A stretch of 64,000 nt of DNA from Liminaster sp045576355. GTDB lineage: Bacteria; Bacteroidota; Bacteroidia; Bacteroidales; UBA3663. The position numbers were made by a program, and so were the translations under genes. The stretch is taken from the NCBI GenBank assembly GCA_045576355.1, contig JAZNGG010000047.1:15975-79974 (forward strand), given 5' to 3'. The notes beneath the pieces are model-generated. The model was not told where the DNA came from. It searched no databases and saw nothing but the letters and a program-made list of their open reading frames with translations. Positions 35,349-45,266 of this stretch are shown in pieces. The first letter of the stretch is position 1. Each line of letters begins with the position of its first letter.

Positions 35349-36731
35349 TTATTTGCCGAGTGTTTTCCACTTTTCACATTGTGAAAGAAGTACTTCTTTT
35401 CCATCGGCATCTGTTACAAACGTACTTTCTGAAGGAAGATCTACAACCCAATAATCCCCCTCTTTACGGGGAAGTCTGGGGTGCAGATGGGGAAATGCAG
35501 AGAGTGCTGAGATGATTTCTCTTTTAAGTTTAGAAAGATTTTGCGATAGGTGTGTATCAAATCTGATCTCTTCTTCCTCTTCGCTTCCATCCAGCCAATT
35601 GATGTATATCTGTCTGAAAATATTATCGATTTTTTTGCGATGTGCCTCGGTGGGGTAGTGGACGTAGAGAGCACCATCTTTTCCACATAGAGTCTGTCGG
35701 ATGATGAGCAAATAGAGCGCCATCCGTTTAGGTGGTAAATGAAGTTCTGCACCGACCTCTGGATATCGGATTACTCTGTGGAGTGTGTCTATAACCATTC
35801 GACTATCTTGCTGTTTGCGGAATAGAAAAATATCATAGAGGGTTTTATAAAATCCAAAATACTTGAATGAGTGCTCTTTATTTGGATAAATGACAGATGG
35901 GTTATATCCGGAAAGATGTTTATAACTCTCTAAGAAATTTTTCATCTCCTCTTTGAACGTATTTTGGATATCAATGCGGAGAATCTCAGAGAAAAATCGA
36001 CTTTTCCCATCAGGAAGAGCAGGTGTAAGTGTGGAATAACCAACATTGATTATTAATGCCGGATCTGTTTCCCGGATCCCATAGTAAGACATTGTGTCAC
36101 TTAAATAATCTTTGCAGAATTTTTGAGATGTTAGGGAGCAGATATGCTGATATATCGTAGTGATTTCAGATTCATGAAGCCGAGGAGAAATATAACTGAG
36201 TACGTTACACATATATTTCTGAGGCATTGCTCTAAAATCCTGAACGAATTGGGGAATGTAGATAAAATCAAAGCCTGCAAGTTTAAAAGTGCTATGTATG
36301 CTCTCGATGTTTTGTCCGATGTAGGCATTGAGTTCCTCATCGTATTCACTTTCAACATAGATCACATATTGCTCTTTAAAAGTCAAATAATTGGTTTCTA
36401 TAGAGGTGAGTGCACAATAATCTGCAGTTTCTTTATTCAGACGATATTGCAGTGCCAATAATAATAATGCCTCTCGAGGGGAGCTGTTGCCATCGATCAT
36501 GCATAGTTTACGACAGTCGGTAATCAGCTCTGCTTTACATTCGCAGTTGTCCAGCATTGAGACAGCAGAGGAAAATGAAATCTCCTGCGCTTTAATTTTG
36601 TGTTCTTGAGAGATGGAATATTTTTGAGTTAGCTCATTGAGAAAACTGATTTCCTCTTCATCAATGATGCCATCTACTCTGATAAAAACAGTAAACAGAT
36701 GAGCAATGGCAATGCGTTGGTCGCAAGTCAT
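35349..36731 (-). CDS. TerB-like N-terminal domain protein of unknown function
   Basis: This 460-residue protein has no signal peptide. The first 100 residues look like a TerB/DUF533-type metal-binding helical domain, with two acidic motifs, RVDGIIDEEE (D20, D24, E25) and MIDGNSSPREALLLLAL (D80). The remaining 360 residues, with YVIYVESEYDEELNAYIGQN and a C-terminal region ending WVVDLPSEST, are not recognised. The start overlaps the stop of the preceding regulator by four bases (ATGA), so the two are translationally coupled and probably work together. Confidence 0.8.
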   Translation of the reverse strand: MTCDQRIAIAHLFTVFIRVDGIIDEEEISFLNELTQKYSISQEHKIKAQEISFSSAVSMLDNCECKAELITDCRKLCMIDGNSSPREALLLLALQYRLNKETADYCALTSIETNYLTFKEQYVIYVESEYDEELNAYIGQNIESIHSTFKLAGFDFIYIPQFVQDFRAMPQKYMCNVLSYISPRLHESEITTIYQHICSLTSQKFCKDYLSDTMSYYGIRETDPALIINVGYSTLTPALPDGKSRFFSEILRIDIQNTFKEEMKNFLESYKHLSGYNPSVIYPNKEHSFKYFGFYKTLYDIFLFRKQQDSRMVIDTLHRVIRYPEVGAELHLPPKRMALYLLIIRQTLCGKDGALYVHYPTEAHRKKIDNIFRQIYINWLDGSEEEEEIRFDTHLSQNLSKLKREIISALSAFPHLHPRLPRKEGDYWVVDLPSESTFVTDADGKEVLLSQCEKWKTLGK

Positions 36732-37684
36732 GTTTGTTGGACGTCTTTAATGGAAATGATTTTGTTTACTATGGCAAAGATGGTAAGTCCGGAAACAGAA
36801 CGGATGTTGAGTTTTCGAGAAATATTTTTACGGTGAGTTAGCACAGTATTTACTGAGATATAGAGCTCGTCTGCGATTTCCTTGTTGGTTTTCCCCTTGA
36901 CGATCCATCCTACGATTTCTTTTTCTCTTTCACTGAGAATGTCAGATTTTTCATCCGATGAGGATGAAGGTGTTTTTTCAGTGGTGGGCTGCAAGCGAAT
37001 TTGTTCTTCTAAAATTTGTATCGCCGGAAGGAAGAGTAAGTCTTCTACTTCGCAGTGGTTGTGCATGTCTGCCTCACAAGTAAAAATGTCAAAGAGCACG
37101 CTGTTAAGTAGTTCTGAATTGCAAGATGATCCTTGATAATATTTGATGATAAGATTTTTCAATTCTTGTAATTTCTTATCTGTATCATCATGTGTCTTGG
37201 AGTAGGTGGTTATGTCAAATTCTTTAGGAATAATCCCTTGCATCAATTGATCTACATAGGTAAAAAGGTTTTTGTTTTCGAGCAACATGTGTTTTCTGAC
37301 TTTTCCCATGTATTCATCGTAAAATTTCAGAATTAAGAAAGCCACTTCATTTTCAGCAGAGCAGTCAAGAGCTTCGATCAACTTACGTCTGATCTTTGGT
37401 AACTGGAAGTCTAAAAAATAACTATGAGCTTGACGCAGATAGGAAATTAGTCCGGGCACCGAAACTTTATCGATATAGTAAGGAAGCACCTGTCGCCCGT
37501 GCTTCATGTAATTGGCAACAGCCAAGAAAGTGAGTGTGTCCACATTATTTTCCTCACAGATTTCTTGGACGGTCTTTTCTCCACAACCCAAGGGAATACC
37601 GAAACGACACATCATCTGAAGTAAGTGAAATTCATCACTGATTATGTCGCAGATTTTATCGGTTTGTTTATATGTTGATGCCAT
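36728..37684 (-). CDS. RIC/YtfE-like di-iron domain fused to LuxR helix-turn-helix regulator
   Basis: This 318-residue cytoplasmic regulator has a ScdA-N-like region at about 20-62 (FGIPLGCGEKTVQEIC, Cys34). It is followed by a hemerythrin-like four-helix domain (about 80-228). Candidate iron ligands H87, H132, E136, H165, H210 and E214 keep almost the spacing of the E. coli YtfE site. A LuxR/FixJ DNA-binding domain lies at 250-312 (LSEREKEIVGWIVKGKTNKEIADEL). It probably senses nitric oxide, oxygen or oxidative damage to its di-iron centre and controls transcription; that is inference. It overlaps the TerB-like gene by four bases. A -7 match TATCTTTG (37713-37706) lies 22 bp upstream. Confidence 0.88.
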   Translation of the reverse strand: MASTYKQTDKICDIISDEFHLLQMMCRFGIPLGCGEKTVQEICEENNVDTLTFLAVANYMKHGRQVLPYYIDKVSVPGLISYLRQAHSYFLDFQLPKIRRKLIEALDCSAENEVAFLILKFYDEYMGKVRKHMLLENKNLFTYVDQLMQGIIPKEFDITTYSKTHDDTDKKLQELKNLIIKYYQGSSCNSELLNSVLFDIFTCEADMHNHCEVEDLLFLPAIQILEEQIRLQPTTEKTPSSSSDEKSDILSEREKEIVGWIVKGKTNKEIADELYISVNTVLTHRKNISRKLNIRSVSGLTIFAIVNKIISIKDVQQT

Positions 37685-37758
37685 AATCGTATGGTTTTAT
37701 GCTGGCAAAGATAACAAAAATTCTGAATTGTTATCATTTTTAAACCCAAACTTTCTTA

Positions 37759-38379
37759 CTATAACAATGGTAAACCGTAAATCAAAAAGCCTGCTACTCC
37801 AGACATGCAGATGGTGTAAATGAGATTCCATTTATAGTGACGAGACCCCAAAAACACGATAATAAATATCAGTATGCTGATGGCAAATTGTAGAGGACTA
37901 TCTTTTATATTTCCAAAATTAGCAGAGGTCATCAAAGACAATGAGGCAGCTGCAATCAGACCAATGATGGCGGGACGTAAAAAACTGAATATTGTACGGC
38001 TGATAAGATCGTTTTTGTGCTTGAGTATGAATTTACTGATGGCAATCATCAGCATAAAAGGAAGCCATAATACAGATAGGGTGGCAATGACCGACCCCAA
38101 CACCCCCATGGCAGAGAGTAAAGTGGGAGAGGAGGCAAATAAGTCTTGCATATAGGGATCATTGATAACTGATGTATAACCGACATAAGTAGCAGCATTG
38201 ATTCCGATAGGTCCCGGTGTCATTTGTGATATGGCGACGATGTCAGTAAATTCTGACTCAGATATCCAGCCGTTTTTATTCACCACTTCATTTTGGATAA
38301 AAGAGAGCATGGCATATCCTCCTCCAAAATTGAATATGCCGATTTTGCTGAAGACTAAAAATAGTTTTAAAAGTATCAT
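37759..38379 (-). CDS. chrA: Chromate transporter ChrA, half-size subunit
   Basis: This is one half of a two-gene CHR-family anion transporter, with 206 residues and about six membrane segments. Family motifs are FSKIGIFNFGGGYAMLSFIQNEVV, the early WISESEFTDIVAISQMTPGPIGINAATYVGY, and ALGV-type loops. Its start overlaps the stop of the upstream chrA gene by four bases. Half-size CHR proteins normally work as pairs with opposite topology. The true substrate in an anaerobe may be sulfate or another oxyanion rather than chromate. Confidence 0.9.
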   Translation of the reverse strand: MILLKLFLVFSKIGIFNFGGGYAMLSFIQNEVVNKNGWISESEFTDIVAISQMTPGPIGINAATYVGYTSVINDPYMQDLFASSPTLLSAMGVLGSVIATLSVLWLPFMLMIAISKFILKHKNDLISRTIFSFLRPAIIGLIAAASLSLMTSANFGNIKDSPLQFAISILIFIIVFLGSRHYKWNLIYTICMSGVAGFLIYGLPLL

Positions 38380-38948
38380 TCTTTCTCTCTCTGATTAGTA
38401 TTATTTTTGTCTTTCATTTTGAGATATCTTCCATAAAAGAACCCTCCTATACCGGCTGAAGCAATGATCCACACCGGAGAGACTCCGAGTAAAACAATCA
38501 GTAGTGTAGCTATGATGGGTATCCAAATGGTGTAGCGAGTAAGTTGTGCAGTCTTTGCCAGACTGAAAACCGGAAGGGCAATGAGGGCAACGACAGCCGG
38601 GCGAATTCCTTTAAAGATCGCTTCTATATAGGGGTTGTTCTTATATCGAGTGAATATTCCTGCTATTAGGAGAATAATGATTAAAGAGGGAAGAATGTTA
38701 CCTAAAGTGGCATAAATAGCCCCTCTTATACCGGCTATCTTGTATCCGATATGACTTGCCATATTGATGGCAAAAACACCCGGCATAGCTTGTGAAACAG
38801 CTAAGATATCGAGGAACTCTTTTTGATTGAGCCAACCTTTTCTTTGTACAATCTCTTTCTCCATCAAAGGGATCATGGCTGCACCTCCTCCGATGGTAAA
38901 TCCTCCAATCTTTAGAAACGAGATAAAAAGTTGTTTGTTGATATTCAT
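38376..38948 (-). CDS. chrA: Chromate transporter ChrA, half-size subunit
   Basis: This is the upstream half of the CHR pair, with 190 residues and about six membrane segments. It begins LKIGGFTIGGGAAMIPLMEKEIV and contains WLNQKEFLDILAVSQAMPGVFAINMASHIGY, a repeat of the motif in its partner. The charged tail KMKDKNNTNQREKE ends in the four-base overlap with the second gene. The pair forms a short operon behind the metG terminator. Confidence 0.9.
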   Translation of the reverse strand: MNINKQLFISFLKIGGFTIGGGAAMIPLMEKEIVQRKGWLNQKEFLDILAVSQAMPGVFAINMASHIGYKIAGIRGAIYATLGNILPSLIIILLIAGIFTRYKNNPYIEAIFKGIRPAVVALIALPVFSLAKTAQLTRYTIWIPIIATLLIVLLGVSPVWIIASAGIGGFFYGRYLKMKDKNNTNQREKE

Positions 38949-39041
38949 TCTCCTGTTTTACTTGGCTGAGTAAGATCTTTTATTAGATAAACTTCTATGT
39001 CGGTTTTGCTCAAATTGTTTGTATATCAGCGAAATATAAAA

Positions 39042-39084
39042 CGGAAAACTGAGTTATGTACGTAGCATAGTTTTCAGTCTTCCG
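39042..39084. terminator. Terminator between metG and the chrA pair
   Basis: CGGAAAACTGA (39042-39052) pairs with TCAGTCTTCCG (39074-39084) with one mismatch. On the minus strand the stem is followed by TTTTAT, as expected downstream of metG; on the plus strand TTTT also follows. Confidence 0.75.
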
Positions 39085-39101
39085 TTTTCTTTATTTTGTT
39101 T

Positions 39102-41165
39102 TTATTTCACTTCCGATCCGGGTTTAACGTCATGTTCGGTAGTGATGACGGAGAGAGAACCATCGAAATTTTCAGCAGAGAGAATCATGCCCTGGCTTTC
39201 TATGCCTTTAAGTTTTCGTGGAGGAAGATTTGCAATAAAGCAAATTTGTTTTCCAACCAAAGTCTCCGGTTCATAATATTTAGCTATACCGCTCACAATG
39301 GTTCGCGGAGTGCCACTTCCATCATCGATTGTAAATTTAAGAAGTTTGTCTGCTTTCGGCACTTTTACACATTCGATGACATTACCTACGCGGATATCAA
39401 GTTTCATAAAGTCATCAAATGAGCAATCTTGCGCAATGGGTTTAGCTTTGTAAGCCGCTTCTTCGTTTGCTTTTTTGATGGCTTCCAGTTTCTTAAGTTG
39501 CCCGTCGATAACTTCGTCTTCGATCTTCTCAAAGAGTAATTCGGAAGCACCTAAGCTATGTCCGACGGGAAGAAGATCGGTTTTGCCCAAATCGTTCCAC
39601 TCGAAGGATTCCATCTGCAACATATTACGTAGTTTTTGTGCGCTGAATGGGAGGAACGGTTCAAATGCAATAGCGAGATTGGCAGAAATCTGCAAGGATA
39701 GATTCAAGATGGTTCCAACCCGCTCCATGTCTGTTTTTGCCAATTTCCAAGGCTCTGTCTCGGCTAAATATTTGTTGCCGATACGAGCCAGATTCATGGC
39801 TTCTTTTTGTGCATCTCTGAACTTGAAGTTGTTTAAAAGTTCTTCTACCTGCTTTTTGATGTCTTCAAATTCGCGTAATGTCTCCTGGTCGTAGTCAGTC
39901 AAGACGCCAACAGAAGGTACTTTCCCATCAAAATATTTTTCGGTAAGCTTCATAGCTCGATTGATGAAGTTTCCGAAAACTGCAACTAACTCATTATTGT
40001 TGCGTGCCTGAAAATCTTTCCACAAGAAGTCGTTGTCTTTGGTTTCCGGAGCATTGGCAGTGAGGACGTAACGGAGGACGTCTTGCTTGCCGGGAAATTC
40101 TTCAAGATATTCATGCAGCCATACTGCCCAATTGCGTGAGGTAGAAATTTTGTCCCCCTCCAAATTTAGGAATTCGTTACTTGGAACATTGTCCGGGAGG
40201 ATGAAACTACCTTCCGCTTTGAGCATTGCGGGGAAGACAATACAGTGGAAAACAATGTTGTCTTTACCAATGAAGTGGATGAGTCGGGTATCCTCATCTT
40301 TCCACCAAGTCTCCCATGCTCCGGCTTCCGGATGACTATCGCAATATTCTTTAGTATTAGAGATGTAACCTATCGGAGCATCAAACCATACATAAAGGAC
40401 TTTTCCTTCGCCCCCTTCCACCGGTACAGGGATGCCCCAATCGAGGTCGCGGCTTACTGCTCGAGGCTGCAGATGCATATCCAGCCAACTTTTGCATTGC
40501 CCATATACATTGGGACGCCATTCCTTATGATCCTCCAGAATCCATTGGCTCAACCACTCCTCATGTTTGTCTAAGGGGAGATACCAATGTTTGGTCATCC
40601 GTTTTACTGGCTTCGAGCCCGATAATTTACTGACCGGGTTGATCAATTCTTCAGGCGAGAGAGTTGATCCGCATTTTTCACACTGATCTCCATAAGCTCC
40701 CTCTGCATGACATCTGGGACATTCGCCGACAATATAACGATCTGCCAAAAACTGTTTTGCTTCCTCATCATAATATTGCTCACTCTCTTTTACGATGAGT
40801 TGGTCATTGTCATGGAGTTTTTTGAAGAAGTCGCTGGCCACTTGTGCATGAGTTTGGGATGTGGTGCGTGAATATATGTCGAATGATATGCCAAACTCTT
40901 CGAAAGACTTTTTGATAATGCCATGATAGCGATCGACAATGTCTTGCGGTGTACAACCTTCTTTGCGTGCACGAACGGTGATCGGAACACCATGTTCATC
41001 AGAGCCTCCAATAAAGAGTACATCTTGTTTTTTCAGACGGAGATATCGAACATAGATGTCTGCCGGTACATAGACACCTGCCATGTGTCCGATATGGACA
41101 GGACCATTGGCATAAGGCAATGCTGTGGTGACAAGTGAACGTTTGAATTTCTTTGTTTCTGTCAT
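39102..41165 (-). CDS. metG: Methionyl-tRNA synthetase
   Basis: This enzyme charges tRNA-Met in the cytoplasm. Its 687 residues include the HIGH motif (24-27 in PVHIGHMAG) and a zinc domain with two CxxC knuckles (CPRC and CEKCG, about 144-161). The KMSKS loop is KISTS in GDKISTSRNWAVWL. An anticodon-binding helical domain follows, and then a C-terminal tRNA-binding OB domain (about 580-687, DIRVGNVIECVKVPKADKLL). It is last in a minus-strand run topA, GH3-like, metG with gaps of about 50 bp. Confidence 0.97.
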   Translation of the reverse strand: MTETKKFKRSLVTTALPYANGPVHIGHMAGVYVPADIYVRYLRLKKQDVLFIGGSDEHGVPITVRARKEGCTPQDIVDRYHGIIKKSFEEFGISFDIYSRTTSQTHAQVASDFFKKLHDNDQLIVKESEQYYDEEAKQFLADRYIVGECPRCHAEGAYGDQCEKCGSTLSPEELINPVSKLSGSKPVKRMTKHWYLPLDKHEEWLSQWILEDHKEWRPNVYGQCKSWLDMHLQPRAVSRDLDWGIPVPVEGGEGKVLYVWFDAPIGYISNTKEYCDSHPEAGAWETWWKDEDTRLIHFIGKDNIVFHCIVFPAMLKAEGSFILPDNVPSNEFLNLEGDKISTSRNWAVWLHEYLEEFPGKQDVLRYVLTANAPETKDNDFLWKDFQARNNNELVAVFGNFINRAMKLTEKYFDGKVPSVGVLTDYDQETLREFEDIKKQVEELLNNFKFRDAQKEAMNLARIGNKYLAETEPWKLAKTDMERVGTILNLSLQISANLAIAFEPFLPFSAQKLRNMLQMESFEWNDLGKTDLLPVGHSLGASELLFEKIEDEVIDGQLKKLEAIKKANEEAAYKAKPIAQDCSFDDFMKLDIRVGNVIECVKVPKADKLLKFTIDDGSGTPRTIVSGIAKYYEPETLVGKQICFIANLPPRKLKGIESQGMILSAENFDGSLSVITTEHDVKPGSEVK

Positions 41166-41211
41166 ATTATGTCGAGGATTTATTTATGAATATTTAACTG
41201 AATTGTCTTTT

Positions 41212-42753
41212 TTACACCTGTTGTTGTTCGATCATAAATGCTTGTAATTCGTCCAAATAAGATGTCGAATTACTTAATCTGGGTATCTTATGTTGTCCGC
41301 CAAGTTTCCCTTTGGCTTTAAGCCAATCATTGAACAATCCTTGTGGAGCTTTGATCAAATGCAATCTTTCCAGAAATATTCCTTTATATCGTTTTGCTTC
41401 GTAATCTGAGTTCAGATTTTGGAGAGTCTCATCTAAAAAGTCTGCAAATGCTTCCAGATCTTTGGGCGCCTTCTCAAAATCAATAATCCAAGTGTGATGA
41501 GCCTTTTTATTGTCTTGGGCAAAAGTGGGACCGGCTGTATAGTCTGCGATTACGGCATCAAATTCCTTACAAGCAATGGCCAATGCCTGATCCGTATTAC
41601 TCACCATCAACTCTTCTCCAAAAGCATTTATGTAGTGTTTGGTGCGTCCGGTGATCAAGATTTTATAAGGGTCGCGAGACGTGAATTTGACGGTGTCACC
41701 GATGATGTATCTCCATAATCCGGGGGTAGAGATTACCATGGCATAATTCTTTTCTAATTCTACTTCCCAAAGTGGTACAATCTTAGGATTGGGCGTATCA
41801 AATTCATCCATCGGAATAAATTCATAGAAAACCGCCAGGTCAAGCATCAGCAGCATGGACGAGTCATTCCAATCGTTTTGGATGGCAAAGAAACCTTCGC
41901 TAGCATTGTAGGTTTCGAGGTAATGCATTTTGGAAGAAGGAATCAACTTTTTATATTGTTCACGATAGGGGGTGAAACTGATACCTCCATGGAAGAAGAC
42001 TTCCAGGTTGGGCCATACCTCTGTAAGGTCTTTTGCCCCTTTTGCCTCCATGACATTTTTGATCAATCCCATCATCCACGAGGGGACTCCGCTTAGGCTC
42101 GTAACATCAACATTCATAGTGGCTTGTGTCAAAGCTTTAAGTTTGGCTTCCCATTCGTCCATCAATGCGATTTCCTTGCTCGGTGTTCGGATGACGTTGA
42201 CAAGGGGATTGATATTTTGGATCAGACAAGCCGAGAGGTCTCCCGCATGAATGTTTGGGGCGATTTCTGTAGGCTTGTGACTCCCTCCCAAAATCAGACC
42301 TTTGCCATTAAAAAAACGACTTTTCGGATTGAGATGTAAATAGATTGACACAACGTCTGTCCCTCCCTTATAATGAGTCCGTTTTAAGGCATCTTTCGTA
42401 ACAGGAATAAATTTACTCTTGTCTGCTGTTGTGCCAGATGACTTGGCAAACCATTTTACTAAGCCCGGCCATAACACACTGGTTTCACCTTTTAACATGC
42501 GCTCAATCCAAGGCTTTATCTCATCATAAGTATTGAGAGGTACAGCCTTGGCAAAATGTTCATAGTTGGGCATACCATCGATATAGGCAATCCGTTTTTT
42601 CAATTCGTACTCTTTTCCGAATTGAGTCTTATAGCCGTTCTTTAAAAGATAATTCAACTGACGGAGTTGTATCTTTTTGGCGTCAGTATCATATCGTTTG
42701 ATTTGCTTGTATCGATGGTTAAAAACCAGCTTGTTAATGAGCTTCGTGATCAT
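41212..42753 (-). CDS. GH3 auxin-responsive-promoter family protein (acyl-adenylate-forming)
   Basis: This 513-residue protein of the GH3 superfamily is related to plant acyl-acid amido synthetases. The first residues are basic and helical. The ATP-binding loop WFAKSSGTTADKSKFIPVT lies near residue 110, and FHGGISFTPYREQYKKL, YNASEGFFAIQND and the hinge LITGRTKHYINAFGEELMV follow. Such genes are common in Bacteroidales, yet no substrate is established to my knowledge. It probably activates a carboxylic acid as an adenylate. It lies 46 bp before metG and 53 bp after topA. Confidence 0.9.
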   Translation of the reverse strand: MITKLINKLVFNHRYKQIKRYDTDAKKIQLRQLNYLLKNGYKTQFGKEYELKKRIAYIDGMPNYEHFAKAVPLNTYDEIKPWIERMLKGETSVLWPGLVKWFAKSSGTTADKSKFIPVTKDALKRTHYKGGTDVVSIYLHLNPKSRFFNGKGLILGGSHKPTEIAPNIHAGDLSACLIQNINPLVNVIRTPSKEIALMDEWEAKLKALTQATMNVDVTSLSGVPSWMMGLIKNVMEAKGAKDLTEVWPNLEVFFHGGISFTPYREQYKKLIPSSKMHYLETYNASEGFFAIQNDWNDSSMLLMLDLAVFYEFIPMDEFDTPNPKIVPLWEVELEKNYAMVISTPGLWRYIIGDTVKFTSRDPYKILITGRTKHYINAFGEELMVSNTDQALAIACKEFDAVIADYTAGPTFAQDNKKAHHTWIIDFEKAPKDLEAFADFLDETLQNLNSDYEAKRYKGIFLERLHLIKAPQGLFNDWLKAKGKLGGQHKIPRLSNSTSYLDELQAFMIEQQQV

Positions 42754-42806
42754 TGTGAGGATGTTTTTAGTCGCTTCTATGTATTGTCATTCAAAGACTT
42801 AACACA

Positions 42807-45158
42807 TCATGCCTTAGTCTTACGTTTGCTATATCGACGAGTAGGCTTGCTTTTTTGAGGAGCGGATTCTGCCTCTGTAATGATGGCAATACACTCTTCG
42901 TATGTAATGGTTTCAGCCTTTTTGCCTTTCGGGAGTTTATAATTCTTGCCATCTTTGTTCAGGTAGGGCCCGAATCGTCCGTTTAACACTGATAGAGACG
43001 GATCTTGTTCAAATGTCTGAAGCAATGATTTCTTACTCTCTTCTTGTTTCTTATGTATCAATGAAACAGCCTCTTCCAATGTAACGTTATTGGGATCGGC
43101 CTCTTTGTCCAAGGAGTAATATTTGTCAATGTGTTTGATGTATGGTCCGTAACGACCCACTCCGACAATTACGTCATGACCCTCCAAATCTCCTAAAGTC
43201 TTAGGAAGGTCAAATAGCTTAATCGCTTCTTCGAGTGTAATGCTACTGATGGTTTGCCCTTTCTGCAGTGGGGCAAAAAGGGGCTTTTCGCATTCGTTCG
43301 GTTGCCCTATTTGTACCACAGAACCATAGCGGCTCAATTTGACTGAGACTGTATGCCCTGTTTTGGGGTCTTTCCCTAATATGCGTTCTCCTACTTTTCT
43401 TTCAGTACGTTCTTCTATCGTAGAGGTAACTAATGGATGAAATATCTTGTAGAAGTTATCGATGCAAACTCTCCACTCTTCATTTCCCTCTGCGATTTCG
43501 TCAAACCTTTCTTCCACTTTGGCAGTGAAATCATACTCCATGATTTCGGGGAAATGCTGTTGTAAAAAGTCGTTGACAATTACTCCAATGTCTGTAGGTA
43601 CAAGTTTCCCTTTATCATTGCCATAGGTCTCTGATGCAATGGATTTGGTGATTCTACCATTTCGGAGTTTAAGATGGATAATCTCTCTTTTTTCAGAGGG
43701 TAAATCATATCGTGTGATATACTCACGAGCTTGTATCGTAGAAATTGTTGGGGCATAGGTGGAAGGTCGTCCAATGCCTAATTCCTCCATTTTTTTGACC
43801 AAACTTGCTTCGGTAAATCTGGGAGGTCTCTGAGAAAAGCGTTGGATGGCTTCAGCTTGGCTCAAAAGTAATGTCTCACCGGCTGAAAGAGTAGGCAAAA
43901 TTGGAGCAGACTCATTCTCAACTCCTTCGTCAAAAGACTCGGCATATACACTTAGGAATCCATCAAATTTGATAACCTCTCCAGAAGCGATGAAACTATC
44001 AGAGGTCCCTTCCATGGCAATCTCGATTGTGGTTTTCTCAATTTCAGCATCTGCCATCTGTGAGGCAACAGTCCGTTTCCAGATTAAGTCATAGAGCCGT
44101 TTTTCCGTTGCAGTTCCCTCTATGGTTGTCCGATTGATATACGAGGGTCTGATGGCCTCATGTGCCTCCTGAGCTCCTTTGCTGTGGGTGTGATAGTTGC
44201 GTGTGTGTAAATACCTCTCACCTTTTGTTGAGAGTATTTGCTCTTTTGCTGTAGCGAGTGCCAATCCGGAAAGATTCACAGAGTCTGTACGCATATAAGT
44301 GATGAGTCCGGACTCATAAAGTTTCTGTGCGATTCGCATCGTTTGCGAGACACTGAGTCGAAGCTTACGTGCAGCCTCTTGTTGAAGTGTTGATGTAGTG
44401 AATGGTGGTGCCGGAACCCGCTTGATGGGTTTTTGTGTGACATTAGCCACTTGGAATGACGCCATTTTACATCTTTCAAGAAATGCAACTGCCTCTTCCT
44501 GAGACTTAAAGCGCTTGCTGAGTTCGGCATTCAGTTGAATCTCTTTCCCCTCTGTATCATGAGTGCTGAATGTCGCAGTAAGACGATAAGACTCTTCGGT
44601 TTTAAAATTCTTAATCTCTCGTTCTCTATCGACGATGAGCCTTACAGCTACACTTTGTACGCGTCCGGCAGAAAGTGAGGGTTTGATTTTTTTCCATAAG
44701 ATAGGGGAGAGCTGAAAACCAACGATTCTGTCCAAAACTCGGCGAGCTTGTTGGGCATTGACAAGATGGGCATCTATCGTTCGAGGATTCTCTATAGCGT
44801 GTAAAATAGCACTTTTAGTGATCTCATGGAAGACTATGCGGCGGGTATTTTCCGGTTTTAAGTCTAAAACCTCATAAAGATGCCAGGAGATAGCTTCCCC
44901 TTCGCGGTCTTCATCGGATGCCAGCCATACAACTTCTGCTTTCTTTGCCTCCTTCTTCAGGTTTTCCACCAAATTTTTCTTTTCAGATGGAACTTCGTAT
45001 AGAGGGGTAAAATTGTTTTCAATGTCTATGCTGAAGTTGTTTTTTTGGAGATCTCTAATGTGACCATAGCTGGAGGTCACCTTATAGTCACTTCCCAAAA
45101 ACTTTTCTATAGTTTTAGCTTTAGCCGGAGACTCTACGATAACGAGATTTTTGGACAT
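42807..45158 (-). CDS. topA: DNA topoisomerase I
   Basis: This type IA topoisomerase relaxes negative supercoils. I start at the ATG at 45158 (MSKNLVIVESPAKAK) rather than the in-frame TTG two codons earlier, giving 783 residues. The TOPRIM domain has SYGHIRDL and SDEDREGEAISWHLYE, and the catalytic tyrosine is Y288 in GLITYMRTDSVNLS. The C-terminus has TopA repeat motifs such as GRYGPYIKH and GRFGPYLNKDGKNYKL in place of zinc fingers, and ends in a basic tail. It heads a minus-strand run with the GH3-like gene and metG. Confidence 0.97.
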   Translation of the reverse strand: MSKNLVIVESPAKAKTIEKFLGSDYKVTSSYGHIRDLQKNNFSIDIENNFTPLYEVPSEKKNLVENLKKEAKKAEVVWLASDEDREGEAISWHLYEVLDLKPENTRRIVFHEITKSAILHAIENPRTIDAHLVNAQQARRVLDRIVGFQLSPILWKKIKPSLSAGRVQSVAVRLIVDREREIKNFKTEESYRLTATFSTHDTEGKEIQLNAELSKRFKSQEEAVAFLERCKMASFQVANVTQKPIKRVPAPPFTTSTLQQEAARKLRLSVSQTMRIAQKLYESGLITYMRTDSVNLSGLALATAKEQILSTKGERYLHTRNYHTHSKGAQEAHEAIRPSYINRTTIEGTATEKRLYDLIWKRTVASQMADAEIEKTTIEIAMEGTSDSFIASGEVIKFDGFLSVYAESFDEGVENESAPILPTLSAGETLLLSQAEAIQRFSQRPPRFTEASLVKKMEELGIGRPSTYAPTISTIQAREYITRYDLPSEKREIIHLKLRNGRITKSIASETYGNDKGKLVPTDIGVIVNDFLQQHFPEIMEYDFTAKVEERFDEIAEGNEEWRVCIDNFYKIFHPLVTSTIEERTERKVGERILGKDPKTGHTVSVKLSRYGSVVQIGQPNECEKPLFAPLQKGQTISSITLEEAIKLFDLPKTLGDLEGHDVIVGVGRYGPYIKHIDKYYSLDKEADPNNVTLEEAVSLIHKKQEESKKSLLQTFEQDPSLSVLNGRFGPYLNKDGKNYKLPKGKKAETITYEECIAIITEAESAPQKSKPTRRYSKRKTKA

Positions 45159-45266
45159 GATCAAACTATATTATTTTTATTTATATTTCTACAATGAATC
45201 TACTCTTGCTTCTGTTCAAATGGAGAAAATACCTTTCCCTCATTTTTATAGATGGAATTTGCAGCG

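Noticed and set aside
37759..38948. A single ChrA gene broken by a frameshift
   Set aside because: Both halves carry their own start and full set of motifs and overlap by four bases; half-size CHR pairs are a normal arrangement.
45158..45164. TTG start two codons upstream for topA
   Set aside because: The ATG at 45158 gives the usual TopA N-terminus MSKNLVIVESPAKAK.
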